Shown here piece by piece: positions 1 to 9,428 of a stretch of DNA of 64,000 nt. Both the position numbers and the translations under genes were made by a program. This DNA is from Hydrogenophaga sp. GTDB lineage: Bacteria > Pseudomonadota > Gammaproteobacteria > Burkholderiales > Burkholderiaceae_C. Below the pieces are notes generated by a model. The model searched no databases. It was not told the origin of the DNA and was given only the letters and a program-made list of their open reading frames with translations. Every line of letters begins with the position of its first letter. Position 1 is the stretch's first letter. The stretch is taken from positions 1-64,000 of the forward strand of contig JACVCO010000017.1 in the NCBI GenBank assembly GCA_016741995.1. Reading direction: 5' to 3'.

Positions 1-2
1 CC

Positions 3-458
3 CCGCGCCTGGGCGATGCGGCTTTCCGCGCGCAGCGCCAGGCCCTGGATTCCGCGCAGGCCAGCCTCAAGCGCCTCGCCGAGCAGGCCCATGGCGAAGT
101 GCTCACCCAGATCCTCGACGCGTGGCGCGCGCGCGATGGCGAACAACTGCCGGGTGCACAGGCCTTGGGTGCCCGTGTGAATGCGGCACAGCGCGGCGCC
201 TGGGGTGCGGCACTCGCCAAACCCGCGGCCGATGCCGGCGACGCGCTGCTGCGTCTGGAGATTGCTGCCGAGGTGCCGACGCCGGCCGAGCAATTGAGCG
301 AGCGGCGCCTGCTGCAACTTCAGTTGCTCACGCGCCGCAACGACGCATCGCCCACCGACACCTGGGCGCAAGACGTGGCGCGTGTGCTGGGCGCTTCGCA
401 CGACGAGCGCGCCGCGCGCCGCCTGCAAGCGGCGCTCAAGGCCTTGCTCAAGCGCTGA
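3..458 (+). CDS. C-terminal part of an alpha-helical protein, possibly DUF349 family (partial)
   Basis: The reading frame is open from the left edge to a TGA at 456-458, so only the last roughly 150 codons are seen and the true start lies outside the window. The visible part is rich in Ala, Leu, Arg and Gln and looks entirely helical, with no signal peptide, membrane segment or catalytic motif. A DUF349-type protein is my best guess from the neighbouring mtfA-lpxH-cyclophilin order that I associate with Comamonadaceae; this is inference. Its 3' end overlaps the end of the convergent mtfA gene by 11 bases. That it codes is fairly certain; the family is not. Confidence 0.6.
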   Translation, partial: PRLGDAAFRAQRQALDSAQASLKRLAEQAHGEVLTQILDAWRARDGEQLPGAQALGARVNAAQRGAWGAALAKPAADAGDALLRLEIAAEVPTPAEQLSERRLLQLQLLTRRNDASPTDTWAQDVARVLGASHDERAARRLQAALKALLKR

Positions 459-1308
459 TGCGGGCGCCGCCCTGGGCGGCGTTGAAGAAGCCGTCGTAGA
501 GCGGCATCAGCGTGGGGAATTCGGCCGCGAAGCGCTCGCGGCTGACGAAGTAGGCCTCGCAGGTCACGGCGAAGAACTCGGCGGCGTCCTTGGCGGCGTA
601 GTCGTCGAGCCAGGGCGGCTCACCGCCGAAACGCTCGGCCATCGCCACCGCCTCGCGAAAGCCCGCGCTGGCTTCGCTCATGACGCGATGCCAGTGCGCC
701 GCCGCCGCGGTGCGTGCCATGCCAAGGAAGCCGTCGGGCAGCACGGGCGCGCCCTGCGGGTGGTCGCCCGGGCTGAGTTCGCGCATGTCCATCTTGTGCA
801 CGAACTCGTGGATCACCACGTTGTGGCCGATGGCGGCGCGTTCGCCCGCGCTGGCCACATCCTCCCAGCTCAGCATGAGCGGTCCGCCGTCCATGGCTTC
901 GCCGGCCAGCGCTTCGGTGTACTGGTGCACCACGCCTGTGTGATCGCGCACCTCGCGGCGCGCCAGCACGGCACCCGGTTGCAGCACGATGCCCACGAAA
1001 TCGTCGTACCAGTCGAGCACGTCGGCCGGGCGGCGCACCGGGTGGCCATCGGCGCCATGCATGTGCAGCAGTGGGCGGCAGGCCTGCGCGGCGATGGACA
1101 GCGCCATCGCGTCGGTGACACGCAAGCCGTTGGCGCCGGTGAATTCCTTTTCCGCCAGGAAGTGGGCGCACAACCCGCGCAGTTGCGTGCGTTCGCTGGG
1201 GGTCAGCGTGTGCAGGAAGGGCAGGGCGTTCAGCGTGCGCGACCACAGCGCGTCGGGCACCGCGGCCGGGCGGCGCCAGCGCCGCCGCAGCGACGTCCAC
1301 CAGCTCAT
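448..1308 (-). CDS. mtfA: MtfA-like zinc-dependent peptidase (M90 family)
   Basis: This is a 286-residue cytoplasmic zinc metallopeptidase of the MtfA/M90 type. In enterobacteria MtfA links glucose PTS control to the Mlc repressor; the target in this organism is unknown. The zinc site HEFVH is at residues 167-171, and a downstream acidic stretch around residues 241-251 (DAAEFF...CEAYF) carries the likely third ligand and supporting glutamates. Length is close to the family norm. The ATG overlaps the stop of upstream lpxH by four bases (ATGA), so translation is probably coupled. The gene meets the first gene of the window tail to tail. Confidence 0.9.
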   Translation of the reverse strand: MSWWTSLRRRWRRPAAVPDALWSRTLNALPFLHTLTPSERTQLRGLCAHFLAEKEFTGANGLRVTDAMALSIAAQACRPLLHMHGADGHPVRRPADVLDWYDDFVGIVLQPGAVLARREVRDHTGVVHQYTEALAGEAMDGGPLMLSWEDVASAGERAAIGHNVVIHEFVHKMDMRELSPGDHPQGAPVLPDGFLGMARTAAAAHWHRVMSEASAGFREAVAMAERFGGEPPWLDDYAAKDAAEFFAVTCEAYFVSRERFAAEFPTLMPLYDGFFNAAQGGARISA

Positions 1309-2096
1309 GCGAGGTTCACCCGCTGCGCGCCGGACGCCGTGAGCCGCAGCAACTCGGTGCGTGGGGGCTCCGCCTTCGCATCCCAGTCGCTGAGCACGAT
1401 GCGTCGCAAGCCGTCGCCGAGCGGGTGCTCGGCAGGTCGGTGCGTGTGACCATGGATCAGTGTGCTGGCTTCAGCGGTTGCGAGGGCGCTCTTCGCGGCC
1501 GCGGCATCGACATCGGCCCACAGGCTCGGGTCGTGGCCGAGCTCGCGCTTGCGCGCCTCGCTGCGCGCGCGCAAGTCGCGCGCGATGGCCTCGCGCTCGG
1601 CCAGTGGCCGGGCCAGAAAGGCAGCCTGCCACGCGGCACCGCGCACCTGGGCGCGAAACGCGAGGTAGTCGGTGTCGGCCAGGCACAGCGCGTCGCCGTG
1701 GCTGAGCAGCCAGCGCTCGCCGCCGAAGACCAGCGCGGTGGGGTCGTTCAACCCTTGCATGCCGCTGGCGGCCAGGGCCTTCGGGCCGAGCAGGAAATCG
1801 CGGTTGCCGGCCATGAAGAAGACCGGCGTGTGCACGGCGAAGCGGTGCAGCGCGCCGATGCAATCGCGCACGAAGGCGCGTTCGGGCGTGTCTGCGTGAT
1901 CGAGCGCGTCGTCACCGACCCACACCTCGAACAGATCGCCGAGGATGAAGAGCGCGTCGGGCGCCGGTGTGCGGGCGAGGTAGCCGCACCACGCATCGCG
2001 CGTGGCGGGCTCGCCCGCGTGCAGGTGCAGGTCGGAGATGAGATCGACCGTGCGCCAAGTGGACGGCGCAACGAGCTCGTCGGTGCGCTCGCCCAT
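1305..2096 (-). CDS. lpxH: UDP-2,3-diacylglucosamine diphosphatase LpxH
   Basis: This is a 263-residue calcineurin-like phosphoesterase that removes UMP from UDP-2,3-diacylglucosamine to give lipid X in lipid A synthesis at the inner face of the cytoplasmic membrane. The metal-binding pattern is complete: DLHLH at 22-26, GD at 53-54 within GDLFEVWVGDD, GNRD at 97-100, then SHGD and GHTH further on. The frame is open further upstream, but the first family-like start is the ATG at 2096, eight bases after the stop of ppiB. It overlaps mtfA by four bases. Confidence 0.93.
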   Translation of the reverse strand: MGERTDELVAPSTWRTVDLISDLHLHAGEPATRDAWCGYLARTPAPDALFILGDLFEVWVGDDALDHADTPERAFVRDCIGALHRFAVHTPVFFMAGNRDFLLGPKALAASGMQGLNDPTALVFGGERWLLSHGDALCLADTDYLAFRAQVRGAAWQAAFLARPLAEREAIARDLRARSEARKRELGHDPSLWADVDAAAAKSALATAEASTLIHGHTHRPAEHPLGDGLRRIVLSDWDAKAEPPRTELLRLTASGAQRVNLA

Positions 2097-2104
2097 GGCG
2101 GTGG

Positions 2105-2617
2105 TCAGAGGGCGACGGCTTTCTCGATCACCACGTCGGCCTTGGGCACATCGTCGTGGAAGCCCTTGCGGCCGGTGGCCACGCCTTCGATCTGCTTGAC
2201 GATTTCGCTGCCGGCGACGACCTTGCCGAACACCGCGTAACCCCAGCCCTGCGCGCTCGGCGCGGTGTGGTTGAGGAAGCCGTTGTTGGTGACGTTGATG
2301 AAGAACTGCGCGGTGGCCGAGTGCGGATCGTTCGTGCGCGCCATGGCCACGGTGTAGACCTCGTTCTTCAGGCCGTTGTTGGCTTCGTTCTCGATCGGCT
2401 TGTCGGTCGGCTTCTGGTTCATGCCGGGCTCGAAGCCGCCGCCCTGGATCATGAAGCCGGGGATGACGCGGTGGAACACCGTGTTGTTGTAGTGACCCTT
2501 GCTCACATAGGCCAGGAAGTTGGCGGTGGACTTCGGTGCCTTGTCGGCATCGAGTTCGAGCGTGATCACGCCCATGCCGGCGATGTGCAGTTCCACTTGG
2601 GGGTTGGCCATGTTCAT
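2105..2617 (-). CDS. ppiB: Cytoplasmic peptidyl-prolyl cis-trans isomerase (cyclophilin B type)
   Basis: This 170-residue cyclophilin without a signal peptide catalyses cis-trans isomerisation of peptide bonds before proline in the cytoplasm. The core motifs [15 protein letters not shown] and AQFFINV with the catalytic Arg and Phe are present. Two in-frame ATGs lie close together (2617 and 2611). The first overlaps the stop of the upstream exported cyclophilin gene as ATGA, so I chose it. The two paralogues sit in tandem, one cytoplasmic and one exported, followed by lpxH and mtfA in an apparent operon. Confidence 0.92.
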   Translation of the reverse strand: MNMANPQVELHIAGMGVITLELDADKAPKSTANFLAYVSKGHYNNTVFHRVIPGFMIQGGGFEPGMNQKPTDKPIENEANNGLKNEVYTVAMARTNDPHSATAQFFINVTNNGFLNHTAPSAQGWGYAVFGKVVAGSEIVKQIEGVATGRKGFHDDVPKADVVIEKAVAL

Positions 2618-3183
2618 TTCTCCAGGGTGGCTTTGTTGATGGTGATGGGGGTGAGCGGCACGTTCTGGTGCATGCCGCTGTTGCCGGTGGGCACGGCGCG
2701 GATCTTGTCGACCACATCCATGCCGGCGACGACCTTGCCGAAAACGGTGTAGCCGTAACCGTCGGGCGACGGCGCGTTCAGGCCGGCGTTGTCGACGACG
2801 TTGATGAAGAACTGCGAGGTGGCCGAGTTCGGGTTGCTGGTGCGCGCCATGGCGATGGTGCCGCGGTCGTTCTTCAGGCCATTGCGCGCTTCCAGCGGAA
2901 CCGGCGCGCGCGTGGCCTTCTGCTGCATGTCGGCGGCGAAGCCACCGCCCTGGATCATGAAGTTGCCGATCACGCGGTGGAACACCGTGCCGTCGTAGTG
3001 CTTGTCGTTCACGTACTGCACGAAGTTCTCCACCGACTTCGGGGCCTTGGCGGCATCGAGCTCGACCACGATGTCGCCCAGCGAGGTGCTCAGCTTCACG
3101 CGCGGGTTCGTGGCTTGGGCGTGGGCGGTGGACAGGGCCGTGGTGGCCAGGAGCGCCAGCAGCGCGCGGCGTGGAAGGTTCAT
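2614..3183 (-). CDS. ppiA: Exported peptidyl-prolyl cis-trans isomerase (cyclophilin A type)
   Basis: This 189-residue cyclophilin has a clear Sec signal peptide: basic MNLPRR, a hydrophobic Leu/Ala core, and an AHA cleavage site near residue 22. It should therefore assist folding of proline-containing proteins in the periplasm. The motifs [15 protein letters not shown] and SQFFINV match the family. Its stop overlaps the ATG of ppiB by four bases. The longer frame upstream of this ATG has no signal-peptide logic, which supports the start at 3183. It lies seven bases downstream of the TPR gene. Confidence 0.92.
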   Translation of the reverse strand: MNLPRRALLALLATTALSTAHAQATNPRVKLSTSLGDIVVELDAAKAPKSVENFVQYVNDKHYDGTVFHRVIGNFMIQGGGFAADMQQKATRAPVPLEARNGLKNDRGTIAMARTSNPNSATSQFFINVVDNAGLNAPSPDGYGYTVFGKVVAGMDVVDKIRAVPTGNSGMHQNVPLTPITINKATLEK

Positions 3184-3190
3184 GGTGTCC

Positions 3191-3772
3191 TCAGCGTGAA
3201 GGGTTGGCGGGCTGTGCTTCGAGCAAACCCTGCACAGCCTTGAGTTTGGGTTCGAGGCGCGGGTTCCCGGCATCGAGGGCCTGAGCGCGTTGCCATGCGC
3301 GTTGCGCCAGGCGTGCGTGCACGTCGCCCAGGTTTTCCAGGGCCACAGCGTATTGCGGGTTGGCGCGGATGGCGGCCTCGAGCGCAGCGCGCGCGTCGTC
3401 GTAACGGCCCGCGGCGGCGTGGATCACGGCCAGGTTGTTGTGCGGCTCGGGCAACTCGGGAAACTCTTGCGTGAGGCGCGAGAACGTGTCTTGCGCTGCA
3501 GCGATGTCGCCCTTCTGGTTCTGCGCCACGCCCACCAGGAAACGCATCTGCGGATCCCGCGCGTTGGTCTGAAGGTAACGCTGGGCGCGCTCGATGGCCT
3601 GGTCGTACTGCCCGGCCCGCGTGAGGCGGGACACGTCGTCGTACGGCGCAAGCGATGTCTGCGCGGACGCGTGAAACGCCATCGCCAGCAGGGCGATGGC
3701 GATCAGGCGAGGAGGAGAGGGCAAACGGAACGGGATTGCGCCGCGGTCCGGCGATGACGCTCGGTGGGACAT
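3191..3772 (-). CDS. Exported tetratricopeptide repeat protein
   Basis: This 193-residue protein begins with a basic and hydrophobic N-terminus ending near AFHASAQ, which fits a Sec signal peptide of about 38 residues. The rest (about residues 45-180) is made of roughly four TPR-like helical hairpins, with Gly, Ala and Pro at the usual positions and phrases such as GRYDDARAALEAA. TPR domains bind other proteins, and no enzymatic motif is seen. It leads a minus-strand run into ppiA, ppiB, lpxH and mtfA, so a role in envelope protein folding or assembly is plausible but not shown. The frame is open well upstream; I chose the ATG at 3772 because it gives an export signal. Confidence 0.8.
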   Translation of the reverse strand: MSHRASSPDRGAIPFRLPSPPRLIAIALLAMAFHASAQTSLAPYDDVSRLTRAGQYDQAIERAQRYLQTNARDPQMRFLVGVAQNQKGDIAAAQDTFSRLTQEFPELPEPHNNLAVIHAAAGRYDDARAALEAAIRANPQYAVALENLGDVHARLAQRAWQRAQALDAGNPRLEPKLKAVQGLLEAQPANPSR

Positions 3773-3862
3773 GGAACCTCGTCGGCTGCGCCGGGCCGCG
3801 TGATGCCGCGTGGTGCCCGACCAATGGCCCGCTCGTGCACGCCAGTGCGCGATGGGCGTCGA

Positions 3863-3868
3863 TATACT
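3863..3868 (+). promoter_or_regulatory. Possible -10 element upstream of cysS
   Basis: TATACT lies in a short AT-rich patch 134 bases upstream of the cysS ATG and differs from the sigma-70 consensus by one base. No convincing -35 box is seen at the expected distance, so this is only a likely promoter. The resulting leader would be about 125 bases and contains two strong hairpins (3892-3905 and about 3926-3948), neither followed by a T-run. Confidence 0.35.
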
Positions 3869-4001
3869 GGCGCGCATTGTATCTGAGGGGTACCGGCGAG
3901 CCGGTCGCATCAGACCGTGCCTGCGGGGCGCCGGACCCGTCGGGCGCCGCGCTTGGGGTCGCGGTGGGGGGCGGTCGGCACCGGGCAGCCCTGCGCCTTC
4001 G

Positions 4002-5384
4002 ATGACCCTGCACATCCACAACACGCTGACCCGCCGGCTCGAACCGTTTGCGCCCATCGAGCCCGGCCATGTGCGCATGTACGTCTGCGGCATCACGGTC
4101 TACGACCTATGCCATGTGGGCCATGCACGTTCCGCCATCGCGTTCGACATCGCACGCCGCTGGCTCGAAACCAGTGGCCATCGCGTCAGCTTCGTTCGCA
4201 ACATCACCGACATCGACGACAAGATCATCCGTCGCGCGGTGCAGAACGGCGAGACGGTGCGCGCGCTCACCGACCGCATGATCGACGCGATGTACCAGGA
4301 TTTCGATGCGCTCGGCATCGCGCGCCCCACGCACGACCCGCGCGCCACCGACTACGTGCCGCAGATGCTCGACATCGTGCGCACGCTCGAAGACAAAGGC
4401 CTGGCCTACCGCAGCGGCGACGGCGACGTGAACTACGCGGTGCGCCGCTTCCCCGGCTACGGCAAGCTCTCGGGCAAGACGCTCGACGAGCTGAACGCGG
4501 GCGAGCGCGTGGCCGTGGCGCAGGGCAAGGAAGACCCGCTCGACTTCGTGCTCTGGAAAGGCACCAAGCCCGACGAGCCCGCCGACGCCCAATGGCCTTC
4601 GCCTTATGGGCAGGGGAGGCCGGGCTGGCACATCGAATGCTCGGCCATGGCCTGCGCGCTGCTCGGCGAAACCTTCGACATCCACGGCGGTGGCGCCGAC
4701 CTGCAGTTCCCGCACCACGAGAACGAGATCGCGCAGAGCGAGGGGGCCAACGGCGTGCCGCTGGCCAGCGTGTGGATGCACAACGGCTTCGTCAACGTCG
4801 ACAACGAGAAGATGTCCAAGAGCCTGGGCAACTTCTTCACCATCCGCGAGGTGCTGCAGAAGTACGACGCCGAGACGGTGCGCTTCTTCATGCTGCGTGC
4901 GCACTACCGCAGCCCGCTCAACCACAGTGACGCCCACCTCGACGACGCGCGCGCCGCACTCAAGCGGCTGTACACCGCGCTGTCGCTGGTGAAGGCGGCA
5001 GATGTGGCGATCGACTGGGCCGACCCGTTCGCCGCGCGCTTCAAGGCCGCGATGGACGAGGACTTCAACACACCCGTGGCGCTGAGCGTGCTGTTCGATC
5101 TGGCGAGCGAGGTCAACCGCGGCAAGAGCCCGCAACATGCCGGCCTGCTGCGTGCGCTCGGCGGTGTGCTGGGCCTGTTGCAGGCCGATCCGGCCGCCTA
5201 CCTGCAAGGCGGCGGTGCGGGTGACGCGCTCGACGAAGCCGCCATCACGGCGCAGATCGCAGCGCGCGTGGCCGCCAAGCAGGCCAGGGATTTCGCCGAA
5301 GCCGACCGCATCCGCAAGACCTTGCTCGAACAAGGCGTTGTCCTCAAGGACAGCCCCACCGGCACCACCTGGGAGCGCGCCTGA
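4002..5384 (+). CDS. cysS: Cysteinyl-tRNA synthetase
   Basis: This 460-residue class I aminoacyl-tRNA synthetase charges tRNA-Cys. The HIGH-type signature is HVGH at residues 38-41 and the KMSKS loop is at 270-274. The zinc-binding Cys at 29 (YVCGIT), the Cys in HIECSAM and the HHENE stretch are all present, and the length matches the family. The frame continues upstream to 3810, but family homology begins at the ATG at 4002. The stop overlaps the ATG of the downstream glycosylase by one base (TGATG), suggesting coupled translation. Confidence 0.96.
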   Translation: MTLHIHNTLTRRLEPFAPIEPGHVRMYVCGITVYDLCHVGHARSAIAFDIARRWLETSGHRVSFVRNITDIDDKIIRRAVQNGETVRALTDRMIDAMYQDFDALGIARPTHDPRATDYVPQMLDIVRTLEDKGLAYRSGDGDVNYAVRRFPGYGKLSGKTLDELNAGERVAVAQGKEDPLDFVLWKGTKPDEPADAQWPSPYGQGRPGWHIECSAMACALLGETFDIHGGGADLQFPHHENEIAQSEGANGVPLASVWMHNGFVNVDNEKMSKSLGNFFTIREVLQKYDAETVRFFMLRAHYRSPLNHSDAHLDDARAALKRLYTALSLVKAADVAIDWADPFAARFKAAMDEDFNTPVALSVLFDLASEVNRGKSPQHAGLLRALGGVLGLLQADPAAYLQGGGAGDALDEAAITAQIAARVAAKQARDFAEADRIRKTLLEQGVVLKDSPTGTTWERA

Positions 5385-6037
5385 TGGCCACCTCGTCGTT
5401 GCCGGCCGATTTCGGCCCCGAAGCGCCCGCGTACTGGGCGGAGGCCTGCCGCCACCTCGTCAAGCGCGACCGTGTGCTCAAGAAGCTCATCCCGCAGTAC
5501 CCGGGGGCCAGCCTGCAGTCGCGTGGCGATGCCTTCGTCACGCTGGCGCGCAGCATCGTGGGCCAGCAGATTTCGGTGAAGGCCGCGCAGTCGGTGTGGG
5601 ACCGCTTCGAAGCGCTCACCCGCAAGATGACGCCGGCGCAAGTGCTCAAGCTCAAGGTCGACGACATGCGCGGCGCGGGCCTGTCGGCGCGCAAGGTCGA
5701 GTACCTGGTCGATCTCGCGCTGCATTTCGCCGACAAGCGCGTGCGCGTGAACGACTGGCCCGGCATGGACGACGAGGCCATCATTGCCGAGCTGGTGGCC
5801 ATCCGCGGCATCGGCCGCTGGACGGCCGAGATGTTCCTGATCTTTCACCTCATGCGGCCCAACGTGCTGCCGCTGGACGACATCGGCCTGCAGAACGGCA
5901 TCAGCCAGGCCTACTTCTCGGGCGAGCCTGTGAGCCGCAGCGAGATCCGCGAAGTGGCGGCCACCTGGGCACCTTATTGCAGCGTGGCCACTTGGTATAT
6001 TTGGCGGTCGCTCGACCCGCTCCCCGTGAGCTATTGA
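5384..6037 (+). CDS. DNA-3-methyladenine glycosylase (AlkA-like, HhH-GPD)
   Basis: This 217-residue HhH-GPD base-excision glycosylase should excise alkylated purines such as 3-methyladenine. The helix-hairpin-helix GIGRWTAEM is at about residues 142-150, followed by the acidic catalytic region LPLDDIGLQ, with the likely catalytic Asp at 165 or 166. It has only the core fold, without the N-terminal AlkA domain or the Ada part. It begins inside the stop codon of cysS and ends 22 bases before accA, so the three probably form one transcript. Confidence 0.88.
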   Translation: MATSSLPADFGPEAPAYWAEACRHLVKRDRVLKKLIPQYPGASLQSRGDAFVTLARSIVGQQISVKAAQSVWDRFEALTRKMTPAQVLKLKVDDMRGAGLSARKVEYLVDLALHFADKRVRVNDWPGMDDEAIIAELVAIRGIGRWTAEMFLIFHLMRPNVLPLDDIGLQNGISQAYFSGEPVSRSEIREVAATWAPYCSVATWYIWRSLDPLPVSY

Positions 6038-6047
6038 GCCACCTGAA

Positions 6048-6053
6048 AAGGAG
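6048..6053 (+). promoter_or_regulatory. Strong ribosome binding site selecting the TTG start of accA
   Basis: AAGGAG ends six bases before TTG at 6060, an ideal spacing. No ATG follows in frame near this point, and the protein beginning with this TTG (then Ala-Lys-Lys) matches the usual AccA N-terminus. The site therefore decides the start. Confidence 0.75.
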
Positions 6054-6059
6054 CCTGAA

Positions 6060-7046
6060 TTGGCCAAGAAGAACTTTCTCGACTTCGAGCAACCGATCGC
6101 GGAACTCGAATCCAAGATCGAGGAACTGCGCTACGTGCAGACCGAATCGGCGGTCGACATCTCGGAAGAGATCGACAAGCTCGCGTCCAAAAGCCTGCAG
6201 CTCACCAAAGACATCTACAGCCAACTGAGCCCGTGGCAGATCACCAAGATCGCGCGCCACGCCGACCGGCCGTACACGCTCGACTACGTGCGCGAAATCT
6301 TCACGCACTTCACCGAGCTGCACGGCGATCGCCATTTCTCCGACGACCTCTCCATCGTCGGTGGCCTGGCGCGCTTCAACGGCCAGCCCTGCATGGTCAT
6401 CGGCCACCAGAAGGGGCGCGACACGAAGGAGCGCGGTCTGCGCAACTTCGGCATGACCAAGCCCGAGGGCTACCGCAAGGCGTTGCGCCTGATGAAGCTG
6501 GCCGAGAAGTTCAAGCTGCCGGTGTTCACCTTCGTCGACACGCCCGGCGCCTACCCCGGCATCGACGCCGAAGAGCGCGGCCAGTCGGAAGCCATCGGCC
6601 GCAACATCTTCGAGATGGCGCAGCTCGAGGTGCCCATCATCTCCACCATCATTGGTGAAGGCGGTTCTGGTGGTGCCCTGGCCATCGCGGTGGCCGATCA
6701 GGTGCTCATGCTGCAGTACTCCGTGTATTCGGTGATCAGCCCCGAAGGCTGTGCGTCCATCCTCTGGAAGACCAGCGAACGCGCGAGCGAGGCCGCCGAG
6801 GCCCTGGGCATCACGGCGCACCGGCTCAAGGCCCTGGGCCTGGTCGACAAGATCGTCAACGAACCCGTGGGCGGCGCGCACCGCGACCACAAACAGATGG
6901 CTGCCTTCCTCAAGCGCGCCTTGACCGACGCCTACCGCCAGGTGGCCGACCTCAAGGTGAAAGAGCTGCTGGAGCGCCGCCATGCCCGCCTGGACGGCTA
7001 TGGCCGCTTCACCGACACCAAGGCCGAGGCGCGCGAGAAGCGCTGA
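6060..7046 (+). CDS. accA: Acetyl-CoA carboxylase carboxyltransferase subunit alpha
   Basis: This 328-residue alpha subunit works with AccD to transfer the carboxyl group from biotin-carboxyl carrier protein to acetyl-CoA, giving malonyl-CoA for fatty acid synthesis. The crotonase-like core shows DTPGAYPG and [10 protein letters not shown], and the N-terminal helical region (about 1-80) is as expected. Translation starts at TTG, set by the AAGGAG six bases upstream. It follows the glycosylase gene closely and precedes tilS by 10 bases. Confidence 0.95.
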   Translation: MAKKNFLDFEQPIAELESKIEELRYVQTESAVDISEEIDKLASKSLQLTKDIYSQLSPWQITKIARHADRPYTLDYVREIFTHFTELHGDRHFSDDLSIVGGLARFNGQPCMVIGHQKGRDTKERGLRNFGMTKPEGYRKALRLMKLAEKFKLPVFTFVDTPGAYPGIDAEERGQSEAIGRNIFEMAQLEVPIISTIIGEGGSGGALAIAVADQVLMLQYSVYSVISPEGCASILWKTSERASEAAEALGITAHRLKALGLVDKIVNEPVGGAHRDHKQMAAFLKRALTDAYRQVADLKVKELLERRHARLDGYGRFTDTKAEAREKR

Positions 7047-7056
7047 GCCCGCTGTG

Positions 7057-8025
7057 ATGGCAATGCCCGGGGCCCAGGCGCTTGCCGACTGGGCCCTTCG
7101 TCATTGGAGCGCCGCAGGCGAACCCGATGGCGCCATGGCGGTGGCCTACAGCGGCGGCGCCGACTCCACGGCCTTGTTGCTGGCTGCGCAGGTGCGCTGG
7201 CCGGGCCGTGTGGTGGCGCTGCACGTGCACCACGGCCTGCAGCCTGCGGCCGATGGCTTCGAGGCCCATGCCCGCGCGTTCTGCGAGCGCCACGCCATCG
7301 CGTTGCACGTCGAGCGCGTCAATGCGCGTGCCGCGGTGGGCCAGAGCCCCGAAGACGCGGCGCGCAGCGCGCGCTACGCGGCCCTGTCGCGCCTCGCGCG
7401 CGAAGCGGGGGCGCCCTGGGTGTTGCTGGCCCAGCACCTGGACGACCAGGCCGAAACCGTGCTGCTGGCGCTGTCGCGCGGCGCGGGCCTGCCCGGCCTG
7501 GCCGCCATGCCCGAGGCGTTCGAGCGCGGCGGCGTGCGTTTCGGCCGGCCCTGGCTGGGCTTGCCCGGCGCGGTTTTGCGCGAGGCGCTGCAGGCGCTGG
7601 GCGAGGCCTTCATCGACGACCCGAGCAACGCCGACACACGCTTCACCCGCAACCGAATCCGGCACCGCCTTGCCCCCGCGTGGCACGAGCAGTTCCCCGG
7701 CTACCGCGACGCGCTCGCGCGGAGCGCGGGGCATGCGGCACAGGCCCAGCGGCTGCTGGATGAGCTGGGCGCCCTGGATCTCGCCACCGTGGGCGATCCG
7801 CCCGCCATCGCGGCCCTGCAGGCGCTCTCGCGCGACCGCCAGGCCAACCTGTTGCGCCACTGGCTGCGCCGCGCCCATGGCGTGGCGCCCAGCGCGGCGC
7901 AGCTGGGCGAACTGCTCGACCAGATCGACGCCTGCCGCACGCGCGGGCACGCCATCCGCATCAAGGTGGCCGATGGTTTCGTGGTGCGCGACACCACGCG
8001 GTTGGCGTACACCCCCTCGGTATAA
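7057..8025 (+). CDS. tilS: tRNA(Ile)-lysidine synthetase
   Basis: This 322-residue enzyme attaches lysine to C34 of the CAU anticodon of tRNA-Ile2 so that AUA is read as isoleucine. The N-type ATP pyrophosphatase P-loop SGGADS is at residues 32-37, and the conserved HxxDDQAET stretch follows later. It is shorter than the roughly 430-residue E. coli enzyme and ends soon after the middle domain, so the full C-terminal domain is missing, which is common in this group as I recall. The stop codon lies inside a TATAAT hexamer that probably drives lysC. The ATG at 7057 comes 10 bases after the accA stop. Confidence 0.92.
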   Translation: MAMPGAQALADWALRHWSAAGEPDGAMAVAYSGGADSTALLLAAQVRWPGRVVALHVHHGLQPAADGFEAHARAFCERHAIALHVERVNARAAVGQSPEDAARSARYAALSRLAREAGAPWVLLAQHLDDQAETVLLALSRGAGLPGLAAMPEAFERGGVRFGRPWLGLPGAVLREALQALGEAFIDDPSNADTRFTRNRIRHRLAPAWHEQFPGYRDALARSAGHAAQAQRLLDELGALDLATVGDPPAIAALQALSRDRQANLLRHWLRRAHGVAPSAAQLGELLDQIDACRTRGHAIRIKVADGFVVRDTTRLAYTPSV

Positions 8026-8026
8026 T
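8021..8026 (+). promoter_or_regulatory. Perfect -10 hexamer (TATAAT) for lysC, overlapping the tilS stop
   Basis: TATAAT is an exact sigma-70 -10 box 76 bases before the lysC ATG, and bases 8023-8025 are also the TAA stop of tilS. A -35-like TTGGCG at 8002-8007 is only 13 bases upstream, which is too close for a standard promoter. The call therefore rests mainly on the -10 box. Confidence 0.5.
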
Positions 8027-8101
8027 CCCGCGGTTTTGCCCGGCCCGAGCGGCTTGCGGCACACCCTGCGGCGGCCCGCGCCGCGCTTTCCCTCCAGTCC
8101 A

Positions 8102-9382
8102 ATGGCTCTGATCGTTCACAAGTACGGCGGCACCTCCATGGGGTCGACCGAACGCATTCGCAACGTCGCCCGTCGCGTCGCCAAATGGCACAAGGCCGGC
8201 CACCTGATGGTGGTGGTGCCCAGCGCCATGAGCGGTGAAACCAATCGCCTGCTCGGCCTCGCCAAGGAACTCTCGCCCGCCAAGCCGGGCAACGCCTATG
8301 GCCGCGAGCTCGACATGCTCGCCGCCACCGGCGAACAGGCCTCGTCCGCGCTGCTGGCCATTGCGCTGCAGGCCGAGGGCCTGGAGGCCGTGAGCTACGC
8401 CGGCTGGCAGGTGCCCATCAAGACGAACGACGCCTACACCAAGGCGCGCATCGAGTCGATCGACGACGTGCGCGTGCGCGCCGATCTGGCCGCGGGCAAG
8501 GTCGTCATCGTCACCGGCTTCCAGGGTGTGGACCCGGACGGCAACATCACCACGCTCGGCCGTGGCGGCAGCGACACCTCGGCCGTGGCCGTGGCCGCGG
8601 CGCTCAAGGCGGCCGAATGCCTGATCTACACCGACGTCGATGGCGTCTACACCACCGACCCGCGTGTCGTGCCCGAGGCGCGCCGCCTGCTGCGCGTGAG
8701 CTTCGAGGAAATGCTGGAGATGGCCAGCATGGGCTCCAAGGTGCTGCAGATCCGTTCGGTGGAATTCGCGGGCAAGTACCGTGTGCCGCTGCGCGTGCTC
8801 TCCAGCTTCACGCCCTGGGACATCGACCTGACCGAAGAAGCCGCCTCCGGCACCCTGATCACTTTCGAGGAAGACGAAGCCATGGAACAAGCCGTCGTAT
8901 CCGGCATTGCGTTCAACCGTGACGAAGCCAAGGTCTCCGTGCTGGGCGTGCCCGACAAGCCCGGCATTGCGGCGCAGATCCTGGGCGCCGTGGCCGACGC
9001 CAACATCGAAGTCGACGTGATCATCCAGAACCTGAGCAAGGACGGCAAGACCGACTTCAGCTTCACGGTGCACCGCAACGATTACCAGAAGACGCTGGAC
9101 CTGCTGAAGGACAAGGTGGTACCCGCGCTCGGTGCCGCCGACGTGGTGGGTGACAACCGCATCTGCAAGGTCAGCATCGTGGGCATCGGCATGCGCAGCC
9201 ACGTGGGTGTGGCCAGCCGCATGTTCCGCTGCCTCAGCACCGAAGGCATCAACATCCAGATGATCTCCACCTCGGAGATCAAGACCTCCGTCGTGATCGA
9301 CGAGAAGTACATGGAGCTCGCCGTGCGCGCGTTGCACCGCGAGTTCGATCTCGATCAGACCGCCGACAAACTCGGCGGCTGA
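8102..9382 (+). CDS. lysC: Aspartate kinase
   Basis: This 426-residue kinase makes 4-phospho-aspartate, the first step towards lysine, threonine and methionine. The nucleotide/aspartate site KYGGTSMG is at residues 7-14 and the kinase core contains GRGGSDTSA. The C-terminal third carries two ACT domains (from about residue 265), which normally bind lysine and/or threonine for feedback inhibition. It is a stand-alone kinase without a homoserine dehydrogenase part. The frame is open upstream through tilS, but homology starts at the ATG at 8102. A TATAAT lies 76 bases upstream. Confidence 0.95.
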   Translation: MALIVHKYGGTSMGSTERIRNVARRVAKWHKAGHLMVVVPSAMSGETNRLLGLAKELSPAKPGNAYGRELDMLAATGEQASSALLAIALQAEGLEAVSYAGWQVPIKTNDAYTKARIESIDDVRVRADLAAGKVVIVTGFQGVDPDGNITTLGRGGSDTSAVAVAAALKAAECLIYTDVDGVYTTDPRVVPEARRLLRVSFEEMLEMASMGSKVLQIRSVEFAGKYRVPLRVLSSFTPWDIDLTEEAASGTLITFEEDEAMEQAVVSGIAFNRDEAKVSVLGVPDKPGIAAQILGAVADANIEVDVIIQNLSKDGKTDFSFTVHRNDYQKTLDLLKDKVVPALGAADVVGDNRICKVSIVGIGMRSHVGVASRMFRCLSTEGINIQMISTSEIKTSVVIDEKYMELAVRALHREFDLDQTADKLGG

Positions 9383-9410
9383 GCGAGCCGGCCCGCTGTG
9401 TTCTTTGGGG

Positions 9411-9416
9411 CATAAT
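9411..9416 (+). promoter_or_regulatory. Likely -10 element of the tRNA-Ser gene
   Basis: CATAAT differs from the -10 consensus by one base and lies 12 bases before the mature tRNA 5' end, a normal distance for a tRNA promoter. The region 17 bases further upstream has no clear -35 box. Confidence 0.4.
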
Positions 9417-9428
9417 GCGGGCCTTCCC

